NCBI GenBank assembly: GCA_049965815.1 | Contig: JBMFVV010000001.1 | Span: 62,001-126,000, forward strand | Length of the DNA stretch: 64,000 bases | Source of the DNA: GCA-001856825 sp049965815 | GTDB taxonomy: Archaea > Thermoplasmatota > Thermoplasmata > Thermoplasmatales > GCA-001856825 | Direction: 5' to 3' | In this document: positions 7,833 through 16,806 of the stretch, one piece after another | How the letters are laid out: each line of letters begins with the position of its first letter | Position numbering within the stretch: the stretch's first letter is position 1 | Program-made: the position numbers and the translations under genes | The notes under the pieces: generated by a model | Seen by the model: only the letters and a program-made list of their open reading frames with translations | What the model was told of the DNA's origin: nothing | Databases searched by the model: none

Positions 7833-8726
7833 ATGGCTGAAAAGAGAGAATTTCCATCCGCTCAGGTCACAAGCCTGATACTATTCATACTGTCGTCCAT
7901 TTTCGCAGTATATCTGGCGAGCATAGCGCTGCAGGCTAAGCTGCTTACTTCTGCCAGCAGCACGACATCTGGATTCGGATATGTTGCTTACTACCTGGTT
8001 GCAGCGATAGTATTTTCTGTTCTGCTGATACTGCTCGCAAGAAGATTTAAGTTGAATTTCCTCAAGTGGCTGTTCATAGCAGTGATAGGTCTGATGGTTT
8101 TCTACGTCTGGAACTACCTTGGACTGGTGATTGCATATACCCTGAATGAATACTATGCTATCATAATAGCAGCACCTGTCATAATGGTACTCGCACTTAT
8201 ACTGACCAACAAATGGTACGTTGTCAACATAGCTGGATTCTTCCTCACATCCGGGATGGCATTCGTACTTGGATTCATACTAGGTATCTGGGCTGCAGCA
8301 GTATTCCTGACAGCATTCGCAATATACGACTACATATCCGTCTATAAAACAAAACACATGATAGACCTGGCCAGGATTGCAATAGATAAGGACCTCCCAA
8401 TGTTGTTCTTGTTTCCGACAGACTTTTCCAAGGATGTTGGAAAGATCCAAATCACAGAAGACGGAGTTGAGGGACACACCGTAATGGCACTTGGATTTGG
8501 GGACGTGGCATTTCCGGGAATAATGGTGGTGTCATCTGCAATCTACGGCATAAAGATAGGACATCTTGTTCCATTTCTTATTTTGCCTCTGATTGGAGGC
8601 ATCGTCGGAATGGTCTATCTTGTAATGGGCAACGTAAAGAAACCTGCCCCAGGTCTCCCTTTCCTTAACACAGGAGTGATCGTTGGAACGCTGCTTTCAT
8701 ATCTTATATTTGTCGTCATTCACTGA
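7833..8726 (+). CDS. Presenilin-like intramembrane aspartyl protease (A22)
   Basis: A 297-residue polytopic protein with about nine hydrophobic helices. It carries the paired catalytic motifs of presenilin/signal-peptide-peptidase proteases: YD in helix 6 (Y165-D166) and GFGD in helix 7 (G221-D224). PAPGLPFLN (271-279) takes the place of the PAL motif. It would cut transmembrane helices within the membrane. The start follows a TATA-like catatatc (about 7777-7784). A 23-codon ORF begins at 7807, near the predicted transcript start, and overlaps the gene start out of frame, so upstream-ORF control is possible but unproven. A hairpin plus T-run follows the stop. Family placement is firm; the substrate is unknown. 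Confidence 0.88.
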   Translation: MAEKREFPSAQVTSLILFILSSIFAVYLASIALQAKLLTSASSTTSGFGYVAYYLVAAIVFSVLLILLARRFKLNFLKWLFIAVIGLMVFYVWNYLGLVIAYTLNEYYAIIIAAPVIMVLALILTNKWYVVNIAGFFLTSGMAFVLGFILGIWAAAVFLTAFAIYDYISVYKTKHMIDLARIAIDKDLPMLFLFPTDFSKDVGKIQITEDGVEGHTVMALGFGDVAFPGIMVVSSAIYGIKIGHLVPFLILPLIGGIVGMVYLVMGNVKKPAPGLPFLNTGVIVGTLLSYLIFVVIH

Positions 8727-8734
8727 ATAATACT

Positions 8735-8763
8735 GTTGTGATTTTCACAACATTCTATTTTTG
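8735..8763 (+). terminator. Hairpin plus T-run after the presenilin-like gene
   Basis: GTTGTG (8735-8740), loop ATTTT, CACAAC (8746-8751), then attctattttt. It begins nine bases after the stop at 8726. It could also stop transcription of the convergent MFS gene. Archaeal termination depends mostly on the T-run, so the hairpin role is inference. Confidence 0.5.
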
Positions 8764-8805
8764 ACCAAATGGAATGCGAATTCCCTCCTACAGTCGGTTT
8801 GCCCA

Positions 8806-10269
8806 TCATGATGGTTCCTTCCCATTAGAGTATAGTTTTTCGTGCCTGTTTTCAACGCCCCTCGTTATTGAGAAAATACCTGATATGACGAGCATCGAAA
8901 TTAGAACGATGAATGAGTAATGGATACCATTAACGAACCCCTTGCCGATCCCGCCGATAACGTTGGATGTTCCTGCAAATATCTCAAATGCAAGATATCT
9001 GGGCACTGCCGATGAGGCAGCAACGAATGCAATAATGAAGCTCCCTATGATACCGATGCTGCCCAGGAGTCTTGCAGTACCGGAAGCTGCACCTCTCTGC
9101 TCTGGTGAGACATTGGCCATTATAGCGCTGAGGTTGGAAGGCCAGAACATTGCACCACCAATCCCCATGATTATCGAACCTAACATCACGATATAAACAG
9201 AGGTATTCGTTCCAAGAAGGAATATGTAGAATAGCACTCCGGCAGTCATCAGCGTTATGCCCGAAGTAGCAATGATCATTGAACCCTGCTTGTCAGAGAG
9301 CCTTCCCATGAACGGGGCAAGGATACCGCTCAACAGGTAAGCAGGGAGGAGGATAAGGGAAGCGTAGTATGGTGAGAAGCCCCTCACTCCCTGCAGGTAC
9401 ATTATCAGGAGGAATGTGACTCCCATATAGCCCAGTCCCTGAAACAATGAGGCTAAAAGCGAATTCTTGAATACCTTGTTCACGAACATTGAGAAGTTTA
9501 TCGTTGGTACCTTCACCCTTCTCTCCACCAGCAGAAATGCAACTGCAGTCACTATGCCGACTGCGAGCATAGCCTCATTCAGCGGTCTGAAGCCGGAAGA
9601 TGCGTAGTCTATTCCAGCGTATGACATCAGAGCGACAGCGATTCCAAGAAGTGCCATACCTGGTATATCCAGAACTTCCTTCACCCTGGCGTTGTCCTCA
9701 ATGTACCTGAGTCCGAGGGCTGTTGCCAGAATACCTATCGGGACGTTTATGAAGAATATGTACCTGTATCCTATGAAAGTGGTTATGAATCCGCCTAGAA
9801 GTATACCGAGCAGCGCTCCAATATTCCAGCTCATTGACGTGAACCCATAGGCCCTTCCTATCTTGTTCCTAGGAAATGTGTCTGCTATTATCGCACCGCT
9901 GTTGGACGATATGAGAGCTCCGCCCACTGCCTGAACAGCCCTGAATCCTATGAGGGTTATGTCAGTTGGTGCTATTCCGCACAGGAATGATGATATTGTG
10001 AAGATGACAAACCCAAGGTTGAATGTCCGTGCTCTCCCATATATATCGCCTATTCGCCCGAACTGAGTGGAGAAGACTGCTGTTACTATCATGTAGATCA
10101 ATATCACCCAGATTGTGGTAGATATGGTGGAGTGAAGTGCTGAGGTGATAGCAGGGAATGCGAGTAGAACGATCGTTGAATCTACGGATGCCATAAGCGA
10201 CCCTATTACTATGACTGATAGGATGAGGTTTTCATTAGTCTTGTGAGTAGCTGGAAGACTGGAATTCAT
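8806..10269 (-). CDS. MFS exporter, DHA2 (EmrB/QacA) type
   Basis: A 487-residue major facilitator with about 14 hydrophobic helices, the size and helix count of the drug:H+ antiporter-2 group. Motif A is recognisable as TQFGRIGDIYGRARTF in the loop after helix 2. Near helix 5 is FTSMSWNIGALLGILLGGF (motif C-like). The opening SLMASVDSTIVLLAFPAI contains the D-S-T-I-V signature of DHA2 helix 1. Likely a proton-driven exporter of a hydrophobic compound in the cytoplasmic membrane; the substrate is unknown. It is divergent from the ChrB-domain gene, with the two starts 180 bases apart. Confidence 0.9.
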   Translation of the reverse strand: MNSSLPATHKTNENLILSVIVIGSLMASVDSTIVLLAFPAITSALHSTISTTIWVILIYMIVTAVFSTQFGRIGDIYGRARTFNLGFVIFTISSFLCGIAPTDITLIGFRAVQAVGGALISSNSGAIIADTFPRNKIGRAYGFTSMSWNIGALLGILLGGFITTFIGYRYIFFINVPIGILATALGLRYIEDNARVKEVLDIPGMALLGIAVALMSYAGIDYASSGFRPLNEAMLAVGIVTAVAFLLVERRVKVPTINFSMFVNKVFKNSLLASLFQGLGYMGVTFLLIMYLQGVRGFSPYYASLILLPAYLLSGILAPFMGRLSDKQGSMIIATSGITLMTAGVLFYIFLLGTNTSVYIVMLGSIIMGIGGAMFWPSNLSAIMANVSPEQRGAASGTARLLGSIGIIGSFIIAFVAASSAVPRYLAFEIFAGTSNVIGGIGKGFVNGIHYSFIVLISMLVISGIFSITRGVENRHEKLYSNGKEPS

Positions 10270-10420
10270 TGTGCCCCGATATAAGAAAGATTAATAGCTG
10301 TTTCATAGCACTTTCAACTACTGTTGAATGGGCTGCTTTAATCACCATCCGTTCTTTCAAACTGGATATTTTTCCTTCCCACTGCGACAGTGGTGCAGTT
10401 CCATTATGGAGGGTAGTCTT

Positions 10421-10431
10421 ATTATATCCAG
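10421..10431 (+). promoter_or_regulatory. TATA box for the ChrB-domain gene
   Basis: ttattatatc (10421-10430) is centred about 24 bases before ATG 10449. It supports that start over the longer reading from 10269, whose first 60 codons look noncoding. Confidence 0.5.
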
Positions 10432-10448
10432 CTAGCTTTCCATTAACG

Positions 10449-10919
10449 ATGAAGTGGATAACTAGAGAGAAGGCGAAAGTTGACAGGATCGCATGCCCCT
10501 GGCTCATCAGGAAGTTCGTTGATCCAGAAGCCGTTTTCCTATTCGTTCCGAGAGATAGGGTAATGGAGGAGGCTAAAAGGACAGGAGCCATCCCATTTGA
10601 TACGCCAGGAGCAGAACTCTATCATTACAAGGAAGGGGATTACGAATTCGTCTCATTCGATTCTATCATAAGGAAATACAAATTGAAGGATGATGCGCTC
10701 CTAGAGCTGGCAAAAATTGTGAGGGGCGCGGATGCTTCCATACCGGATGCACCACCGGAATCCGCGGGACTTGAAGCTGCGGCGACAGGATTCAACATGA
10801 TTGCAGCGGACGATTTTGAGAACATGAAGTTGCAATTCCCACTGTACGATGCACTCTATGAATACTGCAAATCCAAGGTAAAGGAAGGAAGCCCGCTGAA
10901 ACACTCATTAAAGAAGTGA
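10449..10919 (+). CDS. ChrB C-terminal-domain protein (chromate-resistance family)
   Basis: A 156-residue protein matching the C-terminal domain of ChrB almost end to end. It has W-x-T-R-E-K-A-K-V-D-R-I-A-C-P-W-L-I-R-K-F (residues 3-23), FVPRDRVMEEAKRTGAIPFD, an E-x-x-H-like ELYHYKEGD, LAKIVRGADA, and LYDALYEYC near the end. ChrB couples to the ChrA chromate pump in bacteria, but the stand-alone domain is widespread and its chemistry is unclear. The Cys in ACPW and the His/Asp residues suggest metal or redox work. No chrA is nearby; the divergent neighbour is an MFS exporter. ATG 10449 is chosen from the TATA spacing and the family start. Confidence 0.82.
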   Translation: MKWITREKAKVDRIACPWLIRKFVDPEAVFLFVPRDRVMEEAKRTGAIPFDTPGAELYHYKEGDYEFVSFDSIIRKYKLKDDALLELAKIVRGADASIPDAPPESAGLEAAATGFNMIAADDFENMKLQFPLYDALYEYCKSKVKEGSPLKHSLKK

Positions 10920-10937
10920 ATATTCAGCAGTTCCTGG

Positions 10938-12374
10938 TCAGACTGGAGACGATGGCATCCTTGCCTTCGCCTCATCTATGATAGAAACAACCTTCTTCTT
11001 GAACTCCGGGAACTCCTTTGGGGACTTGGGATAATCTGCGTAAATCGCATTAAGTTCCTTCATTTTCTGCGTAGACCATACCAGGTCCTTGAATGCTCTT
11101 AGGGCGCCCACACCCCTCACCAGTTTGCTGACCTTTTTTGTGAGGGACAGCTCAGGTATCCTGCCATAGGTGATTTCCACGGCTTCCTCGTAAGTGATGA
11201 AGCTCTTCATTCCATAATCTATGTCCTGGTTATTCATGGACTGGAGGAATATCCTGAATACCTCCATGCCTGCCATGCTCTTCCCGTACTGTTTCACGTA
11301 ATCTATGTTGTAGTTCCAGAGTCCTTCGAGGCTTGTATCCCCTGATTCAACGGCCTTCGACGCTTCCCTTCCAGCAAGTATTCCGCCTATCAGTGCTGGT
11401 CCCAGTCCTCCTGCGCTCAGTGGATTTGCTGATGCCATGGAATCGCCCACCCCTATGTATCCAGGGTAGACCATGCCTTCCATCTGCCTCCGCACACTCA
11501 CGCTCCAGTATCCTTCCCCATTCTTACTGGAATTGTCCAGAGTATAATTTTTGAACAGCGGATTCCATTTGATGTACTTCTCGATCAACGACTTCAGGTT
11601 GTCCTTTGCACCAAACTTCTTGTTCCTCAGTTCTAGGCTCTTGTGCTGCACTCCCAGACCCACGTTTACCCTTCCGTCTGTCTTCGGGAACACCCATCCG
11701 TAACCTCCCGGAGCCATCTGCTGGTTTAGGTGGATCAGTGCATTCTTCTTGTCGTAAAACTTTGGATTATCGAATGAATCGTCCGTCTTGTAGATGAACC
11801 TTCCAGTCAGCTCAAGATCTTCGTAGTCTATTTCCTTATCTATGTAAGGATTGTCAGGAAGCTTCCTCCTCAGCAGGGATGCTATTCCCAGTGCATCTAT
11901 CGTGACTTTACCTCTGATTTTTTCTTCCTCACCCTTCTCGTTCTTGCCAAATACGCCTTTTACCTTGTTATCCTCGATTATCGGTCCTTCCACGCTGAAT
12001 TTTCCCTTGAACTCTGCCCCATTCTTTATTGCCTCATCAAACAGTGCCTTCCCAAACTGTGGTCTCTCAAGGCTGTACCCTTCACCATCGAAAGGCAGCT
12101 TGTAATCAAGATCCGGTGACAGGGCTACCACCCCATCCACGGCAAGCCCCAGGGCCTGACTGCTGAACGTATTTCCAAGGTTCTTCTGAACGTATGTTAT
12201 GTGGGATCTAGCAACGGCATCGCCACATACCCAGCCCCAGACGGTCTTCTTGCCCGGCTCCATCTCTGAATTCCTGTCAATAAGTAAAACTCTCTTTCCC
12301 AACTTTCCCGCCATAGCTGCAGCTGTGGCACCAGATACTCCTGCACCTGCAACTATCACGTCATACTCAACCAT
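10938..12374 (-). CDS. Geranylgeranyl reductase family flavoprotein
   Basis: A 478-residue FAD enzyme of the group that saturates geranylgeranyl chains of archaeal lipids or quinone tails. The Rossmann start YDVIVAGAGVSGATAAAMAGKLGKRVLLIDR (4-34) binds ADP-ribose. KKTVWGWVCGDAV holds the conserved Cys. PGGYGWVFPKTDGRVNVGLG and YIGVGDSMASANPLSAGGLGPALIGG are the family substrate and FAD motifs. It is longer than the roughly 400-residue Thermoplasma enzyme of known structure, with an extra C-terminal helical part (from about 380), so it may be a paralogue with another prenyl substrate such as the quinone side chain. It stands alone. Confidence 0.85.
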   Translation of the reverse strand: MVEYDVIVAGAGVSGATAAAMAGKLGKRVLLIDRNSEMEPGKKTVWGWVCGDAVARSHITYVQKNLGNTFSSQALGLAVDGVVALSPDLDYKLPFDGEGYSLERPQFGKALFDEAIKNGAEFKGKFSVEGPIIEDNKVKGVFGKNEKGEEEKIRGKVTIDALGIASLLRRKLPDNPYIDKEIDYEDLELTGRFIYKTDDSFDNPKFYDKKNALIHLNQQMAPGGYGWVFPKTDGRVNVGLGVQHKSLELRNKKFGAKDNLKSLIEKYIKWNPLFKNYTLDNSSKNGEGYWSVSVRRQMEGMVYPGYIGVGDSMASANPLSAGGLGPALIGGILAGREASKAVESGDTSLEGLWNYNIDYVKQYGKSMAGMEVFRIFLQSMNNQDIDYGMKSFITYEEAVEITYGRIPELSLTKKVSKLVRGVGALRAFKDLVWSTQKMKELNAIYADYPKSPKEFPEFKKKVVSIIDEAKARMPSSPV

Positions 12375-12454
12375 ATTGGTGAAATATCAACTCCTATTAA
12401 AATGGTAGGTAGCGGTCAGTGATGGGAGGGTGCAGAAAGCCAGACCATACCACG

Positions 12455-14014
12455 CTAGTAAAACAAATCTGTCTGGGGAGAATTTGATGGAATGTAGAAT
12501 ATGACCAGCGACTGCCAGGGGTCGTTCATGTCTGTCAGAACGATACCCGTCTCTGCTGTCCTATTGAGAAATTCCACTGTTATGGATACCTGCTGGTATG
12601 GAGGTACCTCGATGTATGTGCCGTTCCCCGACGTTTCTATGACAGCAGTTCCGCTGATGATATATCCGGAAGAATTGTCGAACTTGTGATTATCGAGGAG
12701 TGCTAAACCGCCTTTGTTTGTTATATTGAGAATCACCGTGTTCTTGTCCGTGTAATATGGATTCATATTATTTGCAGTTATATTTTGGTCTAGGGAGACA
12801 ACTGTCAGGTTCTTGTTGTAACTCTTTTGCATTGTCGATGCTGCAACTGTAATGGAAAAATCATAGAAACCCACTGATGAACTGTTAACTGGCCATACGG
12901 TGATGTTGAAGCTCCTCCTCTCCAGCGGGTACATGCTCTCGTTGAACGACGGTGTTGCGGACAGACCTGTCGGTGTCCTGATCGTCACACTGAGTGGAAT
13001 TGTGTAGTTATTCAGGTTATCGACTGTGAGCAGCATCTTGTCATTTTCAAATTCCGGGTTTCCGTATATTGAAAAATAGTTTCCTCCCGTCAGTTCGGAA
13101 GTTGCAAGGTTTGGCGAGACATGCTCTACGAATGGTACAGGCGAGAAACTTATTGCAACGAGTGCAATTGCTATTATCCCTACCATTATCTCCTTCCTTC
13201 CCGGCTTCGATATGTCGTTCAGTGGAGGTGGATGAGATAACCCCAGGATCACGATTATGATGGCAAACAGTATCCAAGAGACGTAATATATGCCCAGTAC
13301 GACAAGAATGATTATGAATGCATAACTGAGGTATTTCGCATTCTTCCCGAGAAGGCCCCTTGCAACATGCCCTCCATCCAGCTGCCCTATCGGAAACAGG
13401 TTAATTGCTGTAACTAGGAAACCTACCCAGGCTGCAAAAGCAACCGGGTGCACGTTGGTTGTCTGAATTGCAGGAAATATATAGTAGATGACAGGGAGTG
13501 AAATCAGGTACGATACCTGTGAACTTGTAACATTTACGGGTTTCTGTATGGTTCCAAGGTATGCACCTACGACCCCGACCACTATGCTCATTATGAAGCC
13601 AACGATCGGGCCGGCCGCACCAATCTTGATCAGCGTTTTCCTGTCAGGAAGAGGATCCCTCAGAGAAATGAATGCGCCCAATGTTCCAAGAAGCGTAAAA
13701 GGAGCGGGAATAAAAAAAGGAAGAGAAGCGGCAACGCCGTTTCTCTTTGCCATAAAATAATGCCCAAACTCATGTGAGCCCAGGATTATGAGCAACGGCA
13801 GAGAGAAATAGAGGAAACCGTAGAAGTAGAGCCCCCACGAGAATTTCGTGATGCCAAAATATCCAGCGTACAACCCCTCACCAACATATATGGTTGATAT
13901 GAGTGTTGCAACAAGTAGAATTATGTTTACCCATATGCCGAAGGGTCTCGTCTTCCTTCTTTTAATAACGGAAATTGTGTATTCCGAGCCAGCTTCCCTC
14001 CCCTTTCCTATCAC
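12455..14014 (-). CDS. Site-2 protease-like metalloprotease (M50)
   Basis: A membrane zinc protease. From GTG 14014 it has 519 residues. The zinc motif HEFGH lies at 81-85 and the third ligand in NLFPIGQLDGGHVARG (about 207-222). Around them are LGTLGAFISLRDPLPDRKTLIKIGAAGPIVGF and about six hydrophobic helices. Residues from about 290 form an outside-facing beta-rich tail with many Asn and Ser, like NEW3/CARDB-type adhesion domains. Site-2 proteases cut membrane-bound regulators. The coding pattern clearly continues upstream of GTG 14014 to about 14188 without ATG, GTG or TTG (see that entry), so this start probably gives a truncated protein. It follows alaS on the same strand, probably as one transcript. 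Confidence 0.88.
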   Translation of the reverse strand: MIGKGREAGSEYTISVIKRRKTRPFGIWVNIILLVATLISTIYVGEGLYAGYFGITKFSWGLYFYGFLYFSLPLLIILGSHEFGHYFMAKRNGVAASLPFFIPAPFTLLGTLGAFISLRDPLPDRKTLIKIGAAGPIVGFIMSIVVGVVGAYLGTIQKPVNVTSSQVSYLISLPVIYYIFPAIQTTNVHPVAFAAWVGFLVTAINLFPIGQLDGGHVARGLLGKNAKYLSYAFIIILVVLGIYYVSWILFAIIIVILGLSHPPPLNDISKPGRKEIMVGIIAIALVAISFSPVPFVEHVSPNLATSELTGGNYFSIYGNPEFENDKMLLTVDNLNNYTIPLSVTIRTPTGLSATPSFNESMYPLERRSFNITVWPVNSSSVGFYDFSITVAASTMQKSYNKNLTVVSLDQNITANNMNPYYTDKNTVILNITNKGGLALLDNHKFDNSSGYIISGTAVIETSGNGTYIEVPPYQQVSITVEFLNRTAETGIVLTDMNDPWQSLVIFYIPSNSPQTDLFY

Positions 14015-14188
14015 GGGAATATATCCCAGCGGTTTCAGGTCGGCTACCAGTTTCTTGAAATCGCCCTCGAGATTCGGGTCTACAAGGGTGTGGAATTCGT
14101 ATACTCCTTCCTGGACTTTGACCTCGCCTGTAACGGCAAAATATTTCTTTACCGTAGAACGGATCGTTACAAGCTCATCTGTTGTAAT
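14015..14188 (-). other. Probable N-terminal coding extension of the M50 protease
   Basis: The frame of the M50 gene stays open for 58 codons above GTG 14014 and reads like protein: ...STVKKYFAVTGEVKVQEGVY, EFHTLVDPNLEGDF, KKLVADLKPLGYIPV. It has strand-helix alternation, and several archaeal M50 proteins, as I recall them, begin with a similar small domain. The stretch contains no ATG, GTG or TTG. Candidates are ATT at 14188, which overlaps the alaS stop (14175-14177) and sits about ten bases after aagggg, or an internal CTG. A sequencing error or a frameshifted entry from alaS are alternatives. Confidence 0.6.
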
Positions 14189-16760
14189 CTGATATCGCCC
14201 CTTCTACTTCCTTTAGACCGAGATTCTGCTTTAATACTTTTCCCTGAGCGTACGTTCCGTTGCCGCCTCCCTTTACAAATCCCTTGCTCTCAAGGATGCG
14301 CATTATATCAAGTGCTGATACGTCCGGTGATGAAGAAGCAATTCTCACCTTCTCTCCCGATATCACGATTCCATATGATTTTGAAAGGCTCTTTGAAACG
14401 AATTCGGCGATCGATTCGTTTACCTCCATGACCTTGATCTCCTTCCCTTTGTAATTGATGACTGAATAATCAAAACCAGATTCTATTGCCTTCCTCGTTT
14501 CCTCGAGCATTGTGTTCATGGATTCGAATGCCTTGATTGGGTCTTCTCCCATCTTTTCCCTCAACTCTAGAAGCTGACTGCTCTGGGAGTTTGAAAATTC
14601 AACTGCAGACTTGCCTGCAGCAAAATTGAACCTCATGATACCGTCCTGTATCCTCTCCACTTTGACTATCTTGATGTACCCTACCTCTCCTGTATAGTCA
14701 AGGTGTGTACCGCCGCAGCCCTCTGCATCTATGCCTGGAATCTCTACAAGCCTCAGCATGTTACCCTCAGGAATACCACCCTGGTATAGGGTGAAACCGA
14801 ATTTGGCCTCGGCATCGTTCCTGTTAACGAATTCCTTGTGCAATGGCAGGTTCATCCGCACTATCTCGTTGGCCCTCTCCTCTATCCTCGATATTTCGTC
14901 TGGCGAAACATCCCTGAAGTGCGTGACGTCAAGTCTGCTTACTTTCTCGTCCTTCTGGGCGCCCGCCTGCCATATGTGCGGGCCGAGTACGTCCCTAATG
15001 GACGATAGCATTATATGCGTGGCTGTGTGGTTCTGCATGAGCCTCTTCCTCCTGTCCACGTTCAAGAGACCGTGAACCATCTCTCCCGGCGCTATGTCTT
15101 GAACGTCATTGACTTCATGCACGATCGTACCGTTGACGATTTTCACGTCATCCACATCCATCTTCCTGTCGGAGGCTAGCATTATCCCGTGGTCTGAAGG
15201 CTGTCCACCACCCTCCGGATAGAAATACGTATTTTCCAGAATGACGAATTTACCCTCTACCCCTAGCACCTTGCTGTTGAATTCAAAAATTCTTTCATTG
15301 TCGTAGTACGATTTACCAGTCTCGGGATATTTATTCTTCAGGATGTATTCCTTCTCCTTTGGCTCTTTTCTGATGTTGGAAAATCCCCTGGATTTCTCAA
15401 GTTTCTCAGGGAACTTTATGCCAAGTGCCTCGCATCTTTCCTTCACGTACTCTATTGGAAGACCATTGGACTCAAAGAGGAGTATAACGTCTTCTGCCCT
15501 CATAATTCCCCCCTTCGCGTACCTCTTTATCATCGCATCACCCTTACCAAGAAGTTCGTCGAACCTTTCCGTTTCCAGCCTGACTATCTCCCTTGCAGAT
15601 CCTTCAAGCCTCGTATCGAGTATGTCGCTGAACCTGTTCTTCTGTGCTTCTATGAGGTCCCAGAGTTCGCTCTTTATCCCTATCTTCTTCCTGGCTAGAA
15701 GAGCCCTCCTTATCAGCATCCTGAGCACGTAGCCCGCCTTTGAGTTTGATGGAACCAGCCCGTCGAACAGGAGTATTGTTATCGCCCTTGAATGGTCTGC
15801 GAGGACGTATATGTTTGAAAGCTTATCCAGGCTCTCCCTTTCTTCCGGGGTAAGTGAAGAGAGGAACTTCACCTCCGAACCGTCCTCGCTAGCATATGCG
15901 TTTATGAACTCCCTCAGGAATTCAGGTCTTCCGAGATTTATCTCCCGCATGAGTTCAGTTACCATATCAGGATAGAGAGCTTCGTACAGCGTATCAGTCC
16001 CCTGTGAAAGCCAGGTGAACCTCTCTATGCCGTATCCAGTATCCACTATCCTGTTGTCCATCTTCCTGTAACGCACCCCATCAATCTCCTCATCCCCATC
16101 TGGAGCTTCGACCATGTCCATGAAAACAAGCGTTGCAACCTCCAGGCCTCTTACCATGACCTCAACTGAAGATCCAGCATTGCCGCCGCCAGCCCATGGT
16201 TTCTCCTTGAAGACTATCTCCTTCCTGTTAACGCCAAGGTGCGTGAGGAATTCAACGGAATACCCTATGGCCTTGTCCTTCCAGTATATCTCCTTCCCCG
16301 GGAAATTGAATGATTTTGCGCCCCCCATCTCAAATACTGAAAGGTGCCTGCCCGTCTTCCCCACATTGTCTAGATCTACCGTTCTTATGCAAGGCTGCGA
16401 TACAACAAGCGGGTTGCCCGGAGGCGGAACCTTTCCGGAGGTAACATGAGGCTGAAAGTCATATATGCTCGCGTTGACGAGGTATACATCCTCCCTCCAC
16501 CTCGCAACTATAGGATACCTCTTCACCCTCTTGTGCCCGTTCCTTTCAAAGAAGGAAAGGAACTCCTCCCTCATCTCTTCCAGTGAGTACTTCCTCGATG
16601 TAGGTGGATTGCCTATGAATGAATACGGATCGCACGGAACTTCTCCGCACGTTTTCCTTGCATGATCGATCGTCCAGAAAGCCTTGCCACAGCTGACGCA
16701 TATCTTCCTTTCATAACCGTTGTCCTTGAAATAACCTATGACCTCTTCCTTTTCAGACAC
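14175..16760 (-). CDS. alaS: Alanyl-tRNA synthetase (archaeal type)
   Basis: An 861-residue class II synthetase. It has an archaeal N-terminal extension with Cys pairs (KICVSCGKAFWTIDHARKTC), then the catalytic core: class II motif 2 around SQPCIRTVDLDNVGKTGRHLS and FEMGGAKSF, and GGNAGSSVEV and DTGYGIERFTWL. The editing domain has FYPEGGGQPSD and zinc motifs HTATH and CGGTH. The end is the C-Ala region, with a DHHA1-like glycine motif, KGGGNGTYAQGK. It charges tRNA-Ala; the tRNA at 1557-1628 carries the matching G3:U70 pair. The start is divergent from the m1A58 methyltransferase gene (46-base gap). The M50 protease frame overlaps its stop. Confidence 0.97.
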   Translation of the reverse strand: MSEKEEVIGYFKDNGYERKICVSCGKAFWTIDHARKTCGEVPCDPYSFIGNPPTSRKYSLEEMREEFLSFFERNGHKRVKRYPIVARWREDVYLVNASIYDFQPHVTSGKVPPPGNPLVVSQPCIRTVDLDNVGKTGRHLSVFEMGGAKSFNFPGKEIYWKDKAIGYSVEFLTHLGVNRKEIVFKEKPWAGGGNAGSSVEVMVRGLEVATLVFMDMVEAPDGDEEIDGVRYRKMDNRIVDTGYGIERFTWLSQGTDTLYEALYPDMVTELMREINLGRPEFLREFINAYASEDGSEVKFLSSLTPEERESLDKLSNIYVLADHSRAITILLFDGLVPSNSKAGYVLRMLIRRALLARKKIGIKSELWDLIEAQKNRFSDILDTRLEGSAREIVRLETERFDELLGKGDAMIKRYAKGGIMRAEDVILLFESNGLPIEYVKERCEALGIKFPEKLEKSRGFSNIRKEPKEKEYILKNKYPETGKSYYDNERIFEFNSKVLGVEGKFVILENTYFYPEGGGQPSDHGIMLASDRKMDVDDVKIVNGTIVHEVNDVQDIAPGEMVHGLLNVDRRKRLMQNHTATHIMLSSIRDVLGPHIWQAGAQKDEKVSRLDVTHFRDVSPDEISRIEERANEIVRMNLPLHKEFVNRNDAEAKFGFTLYQGGIPEGNMLRLVEIPGIDAEGCGGTHLDYTGEVGYIKIVKVERIQDGIMRFNFAAGKSAVEFSNSQSSQLLELREKMGEDPIKAFESMNTMLEETRKAIESGFDYSVINYKGKEIKVMEVNESIAEFVSKSLSKSYGIVISGEKVRIASSSPDVSALDIMRILESKGFVKGGGNGTYAQGKVLKQNLGLKEVEGAISDYNR

Positions 16761-16775
16761 AAGGAGGGAAGAATA

Positions 16776-16788
16776 ACTATTTTAAATT
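16776..16788 (+). promoter_or_regulatory. TATA region of trmI
   Basis: ctattttaaattc is centred about 24 bases before the GTG at 16807. The whole divergent alaS/trmI gap is only 46 bases, so both promoters must lie within or next to it. Confidence 0.45.
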
Positions 16789-16806
16789 CTTTGTTCTGCT
16801 CAGTTT

